Of a stretch of 19,138 nucleotides of DNA, positions 1 through 9,600 are shown one piece after another. Location of the stretch: NCBI GenBank assembly GCA_001462255.1, contig LIUJ01000055.1, positions 1 to 19,138 of the forward strand. Reading direction: 5' to 3'. The notes under the pieces were generated by a model, which had not been told where the DNA came from, did not search any database, and was given only the letters and a program-made list of their open reading frames with translations. The stretch is from Fibrobacteria bacterium GUT77 (GTDB lineage Bacteria > Fibrobacterota > Chitinivibrionia > Chitinivibrionales > Chitinispirillaceae). How positions within the stretch are numbered: the first letter of the stretch is position 1; each line of letters opens with the position of its first letter. A program made the position numbers and the translations under genes.

Positions 1-1
1 G

Positions 2-1765
2 AGGACCGAACCGCGCCACAGCTTCTCCGGCCCCTTAGAGCACACGCTGGCGCATATCGAGGAGGCGGTGCTTCACAATATGGCGGAAGAGCGGCAACGC
101 TTCTTCTCCATCAAATTGTTTGAGCGCGACGCGAAAATAATAGAGAAACTCGGACTGAAACCGGAACAGGTGGCGCACATAGAGCATGACATCAAACTGC
201 GGGAAGCGGAGATGGAGGACGACGGCGAAAGTATCGTCACCGCCGAACGCTATGCGTACATCGACTCAATCATAAAGGACTGTATCAATATAAAGAACAA
301 GGGCCGCCTCAACGTTTCGGATAAAATAGACCGGATACTGACGAACCGGATTTTGGCGCTTCCGATTTTCGCGCTTGTCATGTTCATAGTCTATTTCGTC
401 TCCGTTACCACGGTGGGATCGCTCGTAACCGGTTGGGCCAACGACGGCGTCTTCGGGGATGGATGGCACCTCTTCGGCATAGGCTCGTCGGCGTACGAAG
501 AGTCCGTTAAGAACTTTAATAACGGGTTGATACCGGAGAAACCGAACCCGTCAAATTTCGGCGTATGGGTTCCGGGCGTACCCGTCGCGTTAAATGATTT
601 TCTCGTTTCTATACGTTGCGCCGACTGGTTGCGCCGTTTGATTATAGACGGCATTGTGTCCGGCGTCGGGGCGGTGCTGGGATTCGTGCCGCAGATGTTC
701 ATTCTCTTTATGTTCTTGGCGTTTTTGGAGGCCTGCGGTTATATGTCGCGCATAGCGTTCATTATGGACAGGATTTTCCGCCGCTTCGGGCTCTCCGGCA
801 AATCGTTCATTCCCATTTTAATCGGCACCGGTTGCGGCGTTCCGGGCATTATGGCGGCGCGTACCATTGAGAACGACCGCGACCGCAAAATGACCGTTAT
901 AACCACGACGTTCATCCCCTGTTCCGCCAAGCTGCCGGTTATCGCGTTGATTGCCGGGGCGCTCTTCGGCGGAGCGTGGTGGGTCGCCCCCGGCGCCTAC
1001 TTCATAGGGATAGCGGCGATCATCTGCTCCGGCGTAATATTGAAGAAGACAAAGATGTTCGCCGGAGACGTCGCGCCGTTTGTTATGGAGTTGCCGGCTT
1101 ACCACTGGCCTACCGCCGTCAACATCCTGCGCAGTATGTGGGAACGCGGCTGGTCGTTCATCAAAAAAGCGGGAACGATTATCCTCGTAGCGTCGATATT
1201 TGTCTGGTTTGCCTCCAACTTCGGGTGGGGGAAAGACGGCTTCGGCATGGTCGATATGGGCGAGAGTATTTTGGCCAAAATCGGCGGCGTTATCGCCCCG
1301 GTCTTTGCGCCGCTGGGATGGGGCAACTGGGAGGCCGCAGTCGCCGCCCTTACCGGCCTTATCGCCAAAGAAAACGTGGTGGGAACCTTGGGAATACTTT
1401 ACGGTTTCGCCGATGTCGCCGAAAACGGCGCGGAGATGGGCGCCTTAGCCGCGGACTTTACCGCCCTCTCCGCGTTCTCGTTCTTGATATTCAATCTCCT
1501 GTGCGCCCCATGCTTCGCCGCGATGAGCGCGATTTGGCGGGAAATGAACAGCGTCAGATGGTTCTGGGGGGCTATATGTTACCAGTGCGGGTTGGCGTAT
1601 GCAGTGTCGCTCTGCATCTATCAGTTCGGGACGCTGTTTTCAGGCCGCTTTGGATTCGGAAGCGTAACGGCTATCGTTTTGGCGGCGGGATTTTTGTATA
1701 TGCTGTTTAGGCCGGTGAAAAAGGTCGGCGCTGTTGATAAGGATTACGGCGGTGCGGCGTATTGA
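2..1765 (+). CDS. feoB: Ferrous iron transporter FeoB, 5'-truncated by window edge
   Basis: This is the C-terminal part of FeoB, the inner-membrane Fe(II) uptake protein. The frame is open from base 2, so the gene begins outside the window; the GTG at 68 is internal. About 587 residues are visible. The N-terminal G domain is missing. What remains starts in the linker with the family-typical stretch SGPLEHTLAHIEE and IKLFERD, followed by a multi-span membrane domain. The first Gate motif is seen as GTGCGVPGIMAARTIEND (around 824-877) with a following CSAKLPV. The second Gate-like repeat contains NLLCAPCFAAMSAIWREM (around 1490-1545). The conserved cysteines in both are present. The C-terminus ends DYGGAAY, with no fused FeoC or FeoA. 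Expected upstream partner: feoA. A DtxR-family regulator lies at the far end of the window but is not adjacent, so regulation by it is only a possibility. Confidence 0.95.
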   Translation, partial: RTEPRHSFSGPLEHTLAHIEEAVLHNMAEERQRFFSIKLFERDAKIIEKLGLKPEQVAHIEHDIKLREAEMEDDGESIVTAERYAYIDSIIKDCINIKNKGRLNVSDKIDRILTNRILALPIFALVMFIVYFVSVTTVGSLVTGWANDGVFGDGWHLFGIGSSAYEESVKNFNNGLIPEKPNPSNFGVWVPGVPVALNDFLVSIRCADWLRRLIIDGIVSGVGAVLGFVPQMFILFMFLAFLEACGYMSRIAFIMDRIFRRFGLSGKSFIPILIGTGCGVPGIMAARTIENDRDRKMTVITTTFIPCSAKLPVIALIAGALFGGAWWVAPGAYFIGIAAIICSGVILKKTKMFAGDVAPFVMELPAYHWPTAVNILRSMWERGWSFIKKAGTIILVASIFVWFASNFGWGKDGFGMVDMGESILAKIGGVIAPVFAPLGWGNWEAAVAALTGLIAKENVVGTLGILYGFADVAENGAEMGALAADFTALSAFSFLIFNLLCAPCFAAMSAIWREMNSVRWFWGAICYQCGLAYAVSLCIYQFGTLFSGRFGFGSVTAIVLAAGFLYMLFRPVKKVGAVDKDYGGAAY

Positions 1766-1768
1766 CGG

Positions 1769-1795
1769 GCGCGGAGGTCGTCGCGACCCCCGCGC
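1769..1795. terminator. Hairpin between convergent genes (possible bidirectional terminator)
   Basis: The arms GCGCGGaGGTCG and CGACCcCCGCGC flank a TCG loop: 11 of 12 positions pair, with one A/C mismatch. The hairpin lies 3 bp after the feoB stop and 20 bp before the end of the convergent minus-strand gene. There is no T-run on either strand, so it is not a classical intrinsic terminator; a role in stopping both convergent transcripts is inferred from its position. Confidence 0.4.
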
Positions 1796-1815
1796 TTCCA
1801 ACGCGTTACAACCCG

Positions 1816-3255
1816 TCAGTCGCTTACCCCAACGATTCTCCCTTTGCGGACGGCCACGTCGCGTCCGTTTTTATTGACGTATACCCCCGCCGCCCTTATT
1901 TGCGTGCGGTCGGCCGCGGACGTAGCCGCGTAGCGTTTTCTTCCGCGCATGTCGTAGAAGACGTGACCGCGGGCCACCGTCGGCGCGCGACGCGAAAGTC
2001 GCCTTTTGTCGTTTTGGCGGACGGAAGTCTGGTAGTTTTGTTTGACGTAAAAATTGTCAAAAGCTATCGTCAAATCGTTCTCGCATAACAGGCCTATGCC
2101 TTTTATGGGGAAGTTTACGGGGCCTACGGTCGCAAGCAAATTGCCGTTCGCGAAGAACTCGTAGTTGGAGTTGTCCTTTTTCTTTATGGTCAGGTTGTCG
2201 GTTGACTCCAAACTCGTGCTACCGTTTATAATGGGGTTGGGAAAAAAATCGTACTGGGTGTCTCCGGGTTTGAATATAGCGTAGTATCTGCCGCCCGTAA
2301 TGACGAATTTTACCATTTGCGTGGCGGCGTTATCGCCTACGAGGAAGAAGCCGTAGGGCCGGTTTAGTTCCCCGGATACGTGGTTTACCTCTACGCTGGC
2401 CTCAAAGTCAGTTAGGTCGATGTTGATGTAGATGTAGGCGGCCGGACTGGGGGCCGCAGTCATACGTAGCTTGCCGCCGGTTTCCGTGATGGTGGCCGCT
2501 GTCCCGCCGGCCGTGATATTTCGTTGCCAATACCTATGAATCTCGTTGTCGTCGAAATCGTCGGAGAATGTGGTTATGCCGCTTCCGGGGTTAAACTCGT
2601 CGGTAACGAGCACATTACCGAAGACGGCTTTGGTGTTTTGGAATAGAAGCATGGAGACGTCGCCGGGCCCGTAAGAGTTGTCGGAAAAGCTGAATTGGAA
2701 CACATCATTCGCGAAAATATGGAACGATGAACCGTTTGTGCTTACGGTGAGTTTGTTGTTAGCGGAGTTTAGGTCAAGACTCTGTTTGTAGCTGATAAGA
2801 CTTGTACTGATATTGACACTTGTACCGATGATAGTTGAGGTCACTTTATAGACCAAAACGAGGCCGTCACTCACCGTGAGTAGGTAGCCGGAGGGGTAGT
2901 CGCCGGATTGTCTGCAGAAGAGCGCTCCCGCGAAGGGTTGTTCGGTACTCGCGGCGGGCGACTTCTCGACGGACTTAAGGATGTAAGACAGCGTGAAAGC
3001 GGCGGGTTTGCCGTTTGCGCCGAAGTAGTGGACGAACTCCCCGACGGATGTGCCCGTGTTGTCCATGGTAAGGCTCCCGCCGTTTACGTTGACGGTCGTG
3101 CTCGCGTTCGCGGTGGTGTTGGTTTTCATCCACATGCTATTAGTGGTTGTTTGGTTTGTAAAATCGTCGCTAAAGAGCGTGACGCACCACGCCTGCGTCG
3201 CGGCGACGGTCAAGGCGACCGAGGCGCCCAAAAGGTAACGGCGGTATAAGTTCAT
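1816..3255 (-). CDS. Secreted protein with two jelly-roll/LamG-like domains and basic C-terminal sorting-like tail
   Basis: A 479-residue exported protein of unknown specific function. Residues 1-22 form a signal peptide (MNLYRRY, hydrophobic core, ATQA before W23). Two similar beta-rich domains follow, about 26-220 and 228-405. Each opens with FSDDF (residues 28-32 and 230-234) and closes with a strand like VFGNVLV or AFDNFYV, the pattern of concanavalin-A/LamG-like folds that bind or act on glycans. Residues 408-479 are strongly basic and contain FYDMRGRK, AAGVYV and GRDVAVRKGRIV. This resembles the C-terminal domains used by type IX secretion, or the basic terminal domains of Fibrobacter secreted enzymes. 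No catalytic residues could be assigned. The start ATG is preceded on the minus strand by GGAGGG at good spacing. Surface or extracellular carbohydrate binding is an inference; the minus strand is chosen because only it gives a signal peptide and a coherent domain pattern. Confidence 0.82.
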   Translation of the reverse strand: MNLYRRYLLGASVALTVAATQAWCVTLFSDDFTNQTTTNSMWMKTNTTANASTTVNVNGGSLTMDNTGTSVGEFVHYFGANGKPAAFTLSYILKSVEKSPAASTEQPFAGALFCRQSGDYPSGYLLTVSDGLVLVYKVTSTIIGTSVNISTSLISYKQSLDLNSANNKLTVSTNGSSFHIFANDVFQFSFSDNSYGPGDVSMLLFQNTKAVFGNVLVTDEFNPGSGITTFSDDFDDNEIHRYWQRNITAGGTAATITETGGKLRMTAAPSPAAYIYINIDLTDFEASVEVNHVSGELNRPYGFFLVGDNAATQMVKFVITGGRYYAIFKPGDTQYDFFPNPIINGSTSLESTDNLTIKKKDNSNYEFFANGNLLATVGPVNFPIKGIGLLCENDLTIAFDNFYVKQNYQTSVRQNDKRRLSRRAPTVARGHVFYDMRGRKRYAATSAADRTQIRAAGVYVNKNGRDVAVRKGRIVGVSD

Positions 3256-3670
3256 AATGCCCTCCGGTGTTTGTTTTTTGGTTTAAGGACGGCGCGGCTG
3301 AATCCGCGAAGATCGTCGCACTATACTATAATATAACACATAAACACGATAAATTCGTTACTTATTTTTTATTTTTATTTAAGGCGACGCGTGGGTTCCT
3401 CACCGGCGGCGTTTAAGGTATTGCGGCGCTATCCCGCAAAAAAGCCGCGAAAAACGCCAAAAGTTAAAAATTTAAAAAAATTTCTATTTTAACCTGCCGA
3501 TAACATATATTTCTTTTGGGTGGCGTTTTTGGATTACGTAGCGGGTTTATACTATATTGTAATGAGTTATTGATTAGGTATGCTTAATTCGGCGGTTTTG
3601 CGGGGGCGGCTGTTTGAGGGTATCGTAAAATTTACGCACAATCTAAATAAAAATGTTTTGGAGGGACAAG
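3256..3670. other. Divergent AT-rich promoter region between the secreted protein and the giant TPR gene
   Basis: A 415-bp spacer with no credible ORF. An AT-rich stretch at 3318-3345 (repeated ACTATA, read as TATAGT on the minus strand) probably holds the minus-strand promoter. Poly-A/T tracts fill 3360-3382 and 3464-3490. A small hairpin, TTGCGG-N7-CCGCAA (3421-3439), sits between them without a T-run in the right place for termination. The plus-strand promoter candidate is listed separately. Confidence 0.55.
3529..3558 (+). promoter_or_regulatory. Candidate sigma70-type promoter for the giant TPR gene
   Basis: TTGGAT (3529-3534) and TATATT (3553-3558) are separated by 18 bp, about 110 bp upstream of the TPR start codon. 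Matched by eye only. Confidence 0.4.
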
Positions 3671-6600
3671 ATGAATCATCGCTTTGCCGGGTATCTCTTG
3701 TGTCCGTTTATAGTCGCCGTCTTTGCGGTCGGCGCTTTTTCGGATGAGACGTTCTATCGTATGATAAGGGCGGAAAATTACGCGGAGGCCGTTAGGTACG
3801 CCGACGACAAGATCCCGCCGACAAGCAGGGACGGGCAACTTTGGGCCAGCATGGGCATAGCCCACGAAAACCTGAACGCGCCGGAGAAGGCTTTGGCCTG
3901 CTACCTTGTCGGCATGAAGATGGACGAGAAGAATTACGACACCTATTTGGGCGCGGCGCGTGTCTACAACACGCTCAAACAGCCCGACAACGCCAAGGAG
4001 ATGGCCGAAAAGGCCATGGAAATCCGGCAAACCGGTGAGGCGAGCTGGGAGTTCGCGCGGGCTTGCATTGGTTTGGGCAAGGCGAAAGAGGCAAAGGCGG
4101 CCTTGGAGAAGGTTGTGGAGAGCGACCCCAACAACGTAGTGGCGAACCGCGAGCTCGGACGCATATACTACGACGCGAAGGACTTCAACAACGCGCTACC
4201 CCTCATGAAGAAGTCGTACGCGAGGCAGGCCGACGGGGAACTTGCGCTTCGGATAGCTATGGCGCACAAGCAACTCGGACAATCGGAGGCGGCTATAGAC
4301 TTTTTCAACAAAGCGGCAAGCGACAAAAATCCCAAACCCGAGGTGGTCATAGAGTTGGCCCGGCTCTACTACGACGGGGCCGACTACCGTAGCGCGGCAC
4401 AAAACTTTGAGAAGGCCAACAAGTCTATGCTGACGGCCGACGACATGTACGCGTGGGCTGTCTCCTTGGAGAACAACAAGGCCGATTCCAAGGCCGTTGT
4501 GGACGCCTACGACGCCGCGGTGAAGAAGTTTGGAAACGCCTCTACGCCAAGCGCCCTCGCGGCGCGTGAAAAGCTCGGACGCGCCTACCTCGCCCGCAAG
4601 GCTTATCGGGACGCCGAGTCGGCCCTATCGCCGCTCAACCGCGCCGACCCGGACGGCAAGACCGTGCCGGACATCGCCCTCCTTATGGCGCAGGTAAACG
4701 AGGGGTTGGGCAATCCCAACGCGGCCATAGGCTTCTTGGAGAAGGCGATAGCCAAGGACAAAAACAACGTGGAGGCCTACGCGCGCCTCGCCGACCTATA
4801 CGCGAAGTCGGGACAGGCCGAAAAAGCCAACGCCACGCAGAAAAAGCTCGTCTCCTTAGACCCGAACAACCCCAAAATACACCTGTCTTTGGGCGAGTAT
4901 CACCTAAAGGGGCAGAAGTACAACGAGGCGCTCGGCAGCTTCCAAAAGAGCTTCACCCTGCAGGCCACCGCCGAGGCGGCCGTGGGTATGATGAACGCCG
5001 CGTGGAACCTAAAGCGTTTCGACCTCGCCCGCGACGCCGCCGAGTCGGCGTTGCATAGGGATCCGGGGCTCAAGGAACCGCAACTTATGCTCGCCAAGAT
5101 ATACATGACCGAGAAGAACTACTTGGCGGCGCGCGGAGTGTTGATCCCGTTGTTGAAAATTGAGGCCAACAATCTGGATTTGTGGAGAGACCTTGCCTTG
5201 TGCGGCGAGAAAACCGGCGACACGCAAGTCCTCTCCGACGCGGATAAACGTATCATCGCCCTTGATCCCAAAGACGTTCCGTCCCGCGTTCGCGTGGCAA
5301 AGGCCGCCGAAAAGTCCGGCGACCTGAAGACGGCCTACGATACGTTCAAGGAACTCGCCAACCTGCAACCCAAGGACGCCGACATTCAAAAGAGCCTTTA
5401 CGAAATCGCCGTAAAGCAGAAGAACAACCCGGCGGCCTCATCCCACCTCAAAGCGTTGCTCGTCCTAAGGCCGAATGACGCAGAGGGACATAGGGAGCTG
5501 GGTAATATGCAGTTTGCCTCCGGCGATATGGGCGGCGCGCTCGCCTCCTACAGATCGGCGGTTAAGGCGGATCCGAATATAAAGGGTATGTACCAAAACT
5601 ACGCCGCCATACTCCTAAAGAATAAGGCGCCGACCGTCGAGATTATGCCGGTGCTTATAGCCGCCGTAAACGCGAACGAGGCCAACGAGGCTATACTGAC
5701 CGCCGCCGGCAACGAGTACCAAAAGCAGGACAACTACTCCAAAGCCGCCGAAATGTACCAAAGGGCGCTCTCCATTAACCCCAGAAATATGACGTTGCTC
5801 TCCTCGTTGGCGCTGTGCCAAGAGAAGTCGGGCAGAATAGCCGAGGCCATTCTGACCTACGAGCAGGTTACGATGTCCAATCCGAACAGTACAAACGAGT
5901 ATAAGTCGTTGGGCGATTTGTACGTTCAGCAGAAGAAGATGCCGCAGGCTGTTGCCGCCTATAAGAAGTATTTGGAAAAAGTGCCCACGGCAACCAAGAT
6001 AGCCCGCCTTGTCGGCGATCACGAGTTCGCGCAAAAGAATTGGCCGGAGGCGAACAAGTATTACGGAATGGTTTCCGGCGCCGACGCGAACAACGCCGAG
6101 TACCTCAAAAATTTCGGGACGGCGTGCTTTGAGGCTAAAAACTACACGAGGGCGGGTATGCTCTTCAAACAACTCTCCGACGCCAACCCCAGGGACGCGG
6201 ACGCTTTGAAGAAATTGTACGAGATTGAGACGCTAAACAAGAACCCGCGCGGCGCTTCCGAGCAGTTGAAGAAGTACGTGGCGCTCGTGCCTAACGACGC
6301 GCCGATGCAGAGGACGTTGGGGGACATGCTCTTTGATAACCGCGACAACGCCGGGGCGCTTGCCGCCTATAGAGCCGCGCTTAAGCTGGATCCCGGTATC
6401 AAAGGTATTCACAAGAGGTTCGTTGAGTTGCTGAAGGACGCGTCCGCCGCCGAGCGGATAGCGGCGCTAAACGCCGCGATTGCGGCAAATGAGGCCGACG
6501 CGCCGATGTTCGCCCAGCTCGGCGAGCTTTATAGGGCGGGGGGCAACTGCAAAGCCGCCATACCCGTGCTTGAGCAGGCTATGAAGTTGGACGCGAGAAA

Positions 6601-9600
6601 CACCGCCGTTATGGCGTCTATAGCCGACTGCCAGGTAAAAAGCGGGAACACCGCCGGTGCCGTACTTGCCTTAGAGCAGGTCACGATGATGAATCCGAGC
6701 GCTACCGCCGAGTACAAGATGCTGGGCGATCTCTACGTGCAGCAACGGAAGCCGGCCGAGGCCGTGAAGGCCTACAAAAAGTTCTTGGAAAAGGGGAGCG
6801 ACAACGCCGCCGCGAGGCTTGTCGGCGAGGAGGCGTTTAAGGCAAAGAATTGGCCGGAGGCCGTTAGGTACCTCACAATGGTAAAGGGCGAGGAGAGAAA
6901 TCCGGCGTTCCTTGAGATGATAGGCAGGGCGGCGTTTGAGAACAAAGACAACATGAGGGCGGTAGACACCTACAAGACGCTGTCCGCCATGAATCCGCAG
7001 AACGCGGAGTACGTTAAGATGCTGTACGACTTGGCCGGTAAGATGGGGGCGCGCGAGGATGCCGTAAATCATCTGCGGAAATACGTGACCATAAAGCCGC
7101 AGGACGCCGAGATGCAGAAGACGCTGGGCGACTTGCTGTACGACCGCAAGGACAGGACGGGCGCGCTCGCCGCGTACAAGGCCGCGCTTGCGGCCGATCC
7201 GAGGGCTAAGGGTTTCCACAAGCGCTACGCGGAGCTCGTGGACGCCGGCGGCGCTCCGCAGGATAAGATATCCGCTATGGAGGGAGCCATTGCCGCCGGA
7301 GAGTCCGACGTGCCCATGCTTATAAAGTTAGGAAACATATACCGCGATCAGAAGCAGCCGGCCAAGGCCGTGCCGCTCTTTGAGAAGGCCGTTAAGGAGA
7401 ATAGGAACGACGTGCAACTGTTGGCCGCGCTGGCGCAGAGCCAGGAGGCCGCCGGTATGATAGGCGAGGCCATAACCACCTACGAGCAGTACGTACTTAT
7501 GGATCCCAAGGCGTCTAAAGAGCACAAGGTGCTGGGCGACTTGTACACTAAGCAGAGAAAGCCCGCCGAGGCTATGCGCGCCTACAAAAAGTATTTGGAG
7601 CGCAACTCCGACAACGCCGTGGCGTTGATGGTGGCCAAAGAGGCGTACAACGCCAAGCAGTATCAGGAGGCCGTAAGGTACTTCGCTATGGTGCAGGGCG
7701 AGGAGTCTAAGAAGCCGGAGTTCATAAAGATGTACGGAACGGCCGCTTTCCAAGCGAACGACAACGCGAGGGCGCTTACCGTTCTCAAGGAGATCGGCAC
7801 CCCGCTCAACAAAGATCCCGAAGTTTTCAAAATGTTGGAGGAGGTTAGCCGCCGCACCGGGGCCAACGATATGGCCGTCAACTATCTAAAGCAGTACGCC
7901 GCGTTGCGCCCGCAGGACGTTGAGGCCAACAGGAAATTGGGCGACGCGTTGTTTGACCGCAAGGACGAGGCCGGCGCGCTTACCGCCTACCGCGCGGTGC
8001 TCAAGGCCGATCCCGGCGCTAAGGGGTTCCTCAAGAGGTACGTGGGTCTTGTAATGAAGGCCGGAAACGAGGCCGAGAAGATGTCGGCTTTCGCGGCGGC
8101 GATAAACGCGAATGAGGCCGATGTGGGCGTGTACGCGCAACTCGGTGCCCTGCACAAGGCCAAGGGCGACTTTGTAAAGGCCGCCTCCATGTACGAACAG
8201 GCGTCCAAGCTTGATCCGAGAAACGCCGATTACCTCGGCGAGCTCGCCGACTGTCAACTCAAGTCCGGCAACCTAAGCGGCGCGGCGCAAAACCTGCAAC
8301 AGGCTATAATGCTCAATCCAAAGGCGGTAAACGAGTATAGGACGCTGGGCAACCTCTATATGCAACAAAATCGGAAGGATCAGGCCGTCGACGCCTATAA
8401 AAAATACCTTGACAAGGCGTCCGATACAAAGGTTGCGCAGATCGTAGGCGACAACGCGTTTGAGAAGAAGCAGTACGCGGAGGCGTTCAAGTATTTGTCC
8501 ATGGTGAAGGACAATACGTCGATGGAATATTATTATGTACTGGGCAGAAGCGCGCAGGAGTCGAACAATCCAAAGGCGGCCATCGACGCTTTAGAAAAGT
8601 TTCGGATGTTGTCCCGCGGTTCCAAGACGCCGGTGCCGAATAGGGGGGATGTGATTAGGACATTGGCGCTTGCCTACGAGAAAGAGGGCGACGACAACAG
8701 GGCGGCCGCCGCCATAGACGAGTATCTGAAGGGCCCGCCGCCCATCAAGGATCAGGATGCCGCCTACAAGCGCGCCCAGTTGATAGAGGGAAAGGACAAG
8801 AGGAACGCCGACGCCGCGATTAGGGTATATGAGGAAAACACGACAAACTACCCGCGCGACTACCGCAACTTCCTTCAGGCGGGTATCTATTACTCCCGCA
8901 AGAACAACGCCTCCAGGGCGCTGCCGATGTTTGAGAAGTGCGTAGCCATATCCGACACCATCTCCAGGGCCTGGTACGAGCTTGGCATGATGTACGGGGC
9001 GCAAGGCAAGGACAAGGATATGCTGAAGGCGTTCCAAAAGTTCATTTCGATAGAGTCTAAGAACGCGGACGCCATTTTGCGGGTGGGCGAGTACCTGCTT
9101 GTTACCCGCAATATGCCGTCCGACGCCATGATGTTCCTTGAGATGGCCAACGCCCTCAAACCAAACGATCCCAAGATCATGCCTATGCTGGCCCGCGGCT
9201 ACATGAGGACGGGGCGGAACGACGAGGGTTTGAGGTTGTTGGAGAGGATCAAGAACAGCACTAGGGGAGCGCCGGTCGACATTGAGGTACGTATTGCGCT
9301 GGGCGAGGGATACCTCTCTCTCGGCAGAAATATGGAGGCCGCCGTTGAGTGGAAGGCGGTTATCGATCAAAAGAGGGATCCGGCCTATTTGATTAAGTAC
9401 GCCACGGCGCTGGTCGCCATGGGCAATAGGAACACCGAGGCGGTGGGTATAGCCAACGAGATATTGGCGAAGCAACCGGATAACATAGAGGGGCTCATGT
9501 TGTCCGGCAGGATTAAAGTCGCCTCTCGCAACCTTGAGGACGCCATGGAGATATTCAAGCAGGTCGGTTACAAAGACCCCAACTACGCCCCGGCCATCTA

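Noticed and set aside
3421..3439. Hairpin TTGCGG-N7-CCGCAA as a terminator
   Set aside because: It is followed by A rather than T on the plus strand, lies between divergent genes, and has no gene ending near it.
3653..3670. ATG 3653 as start of the giant TPR protein
   Set aside because: Its codons contain the GGAGGG that serves ATG 3671, and it would put charged residues ahead of a good signal peptide.
8591..9475. Long minus-strand ORF opposite the TPR gene (and similar ones at 5615-6172 and 6671-7219)
   Set aside because: They mirror the codon pattern of the TPR gene, share its repeats as antisense, and have Leu/Val/Arg-rich compositions with no recognisable domain or ribosome-binding site.
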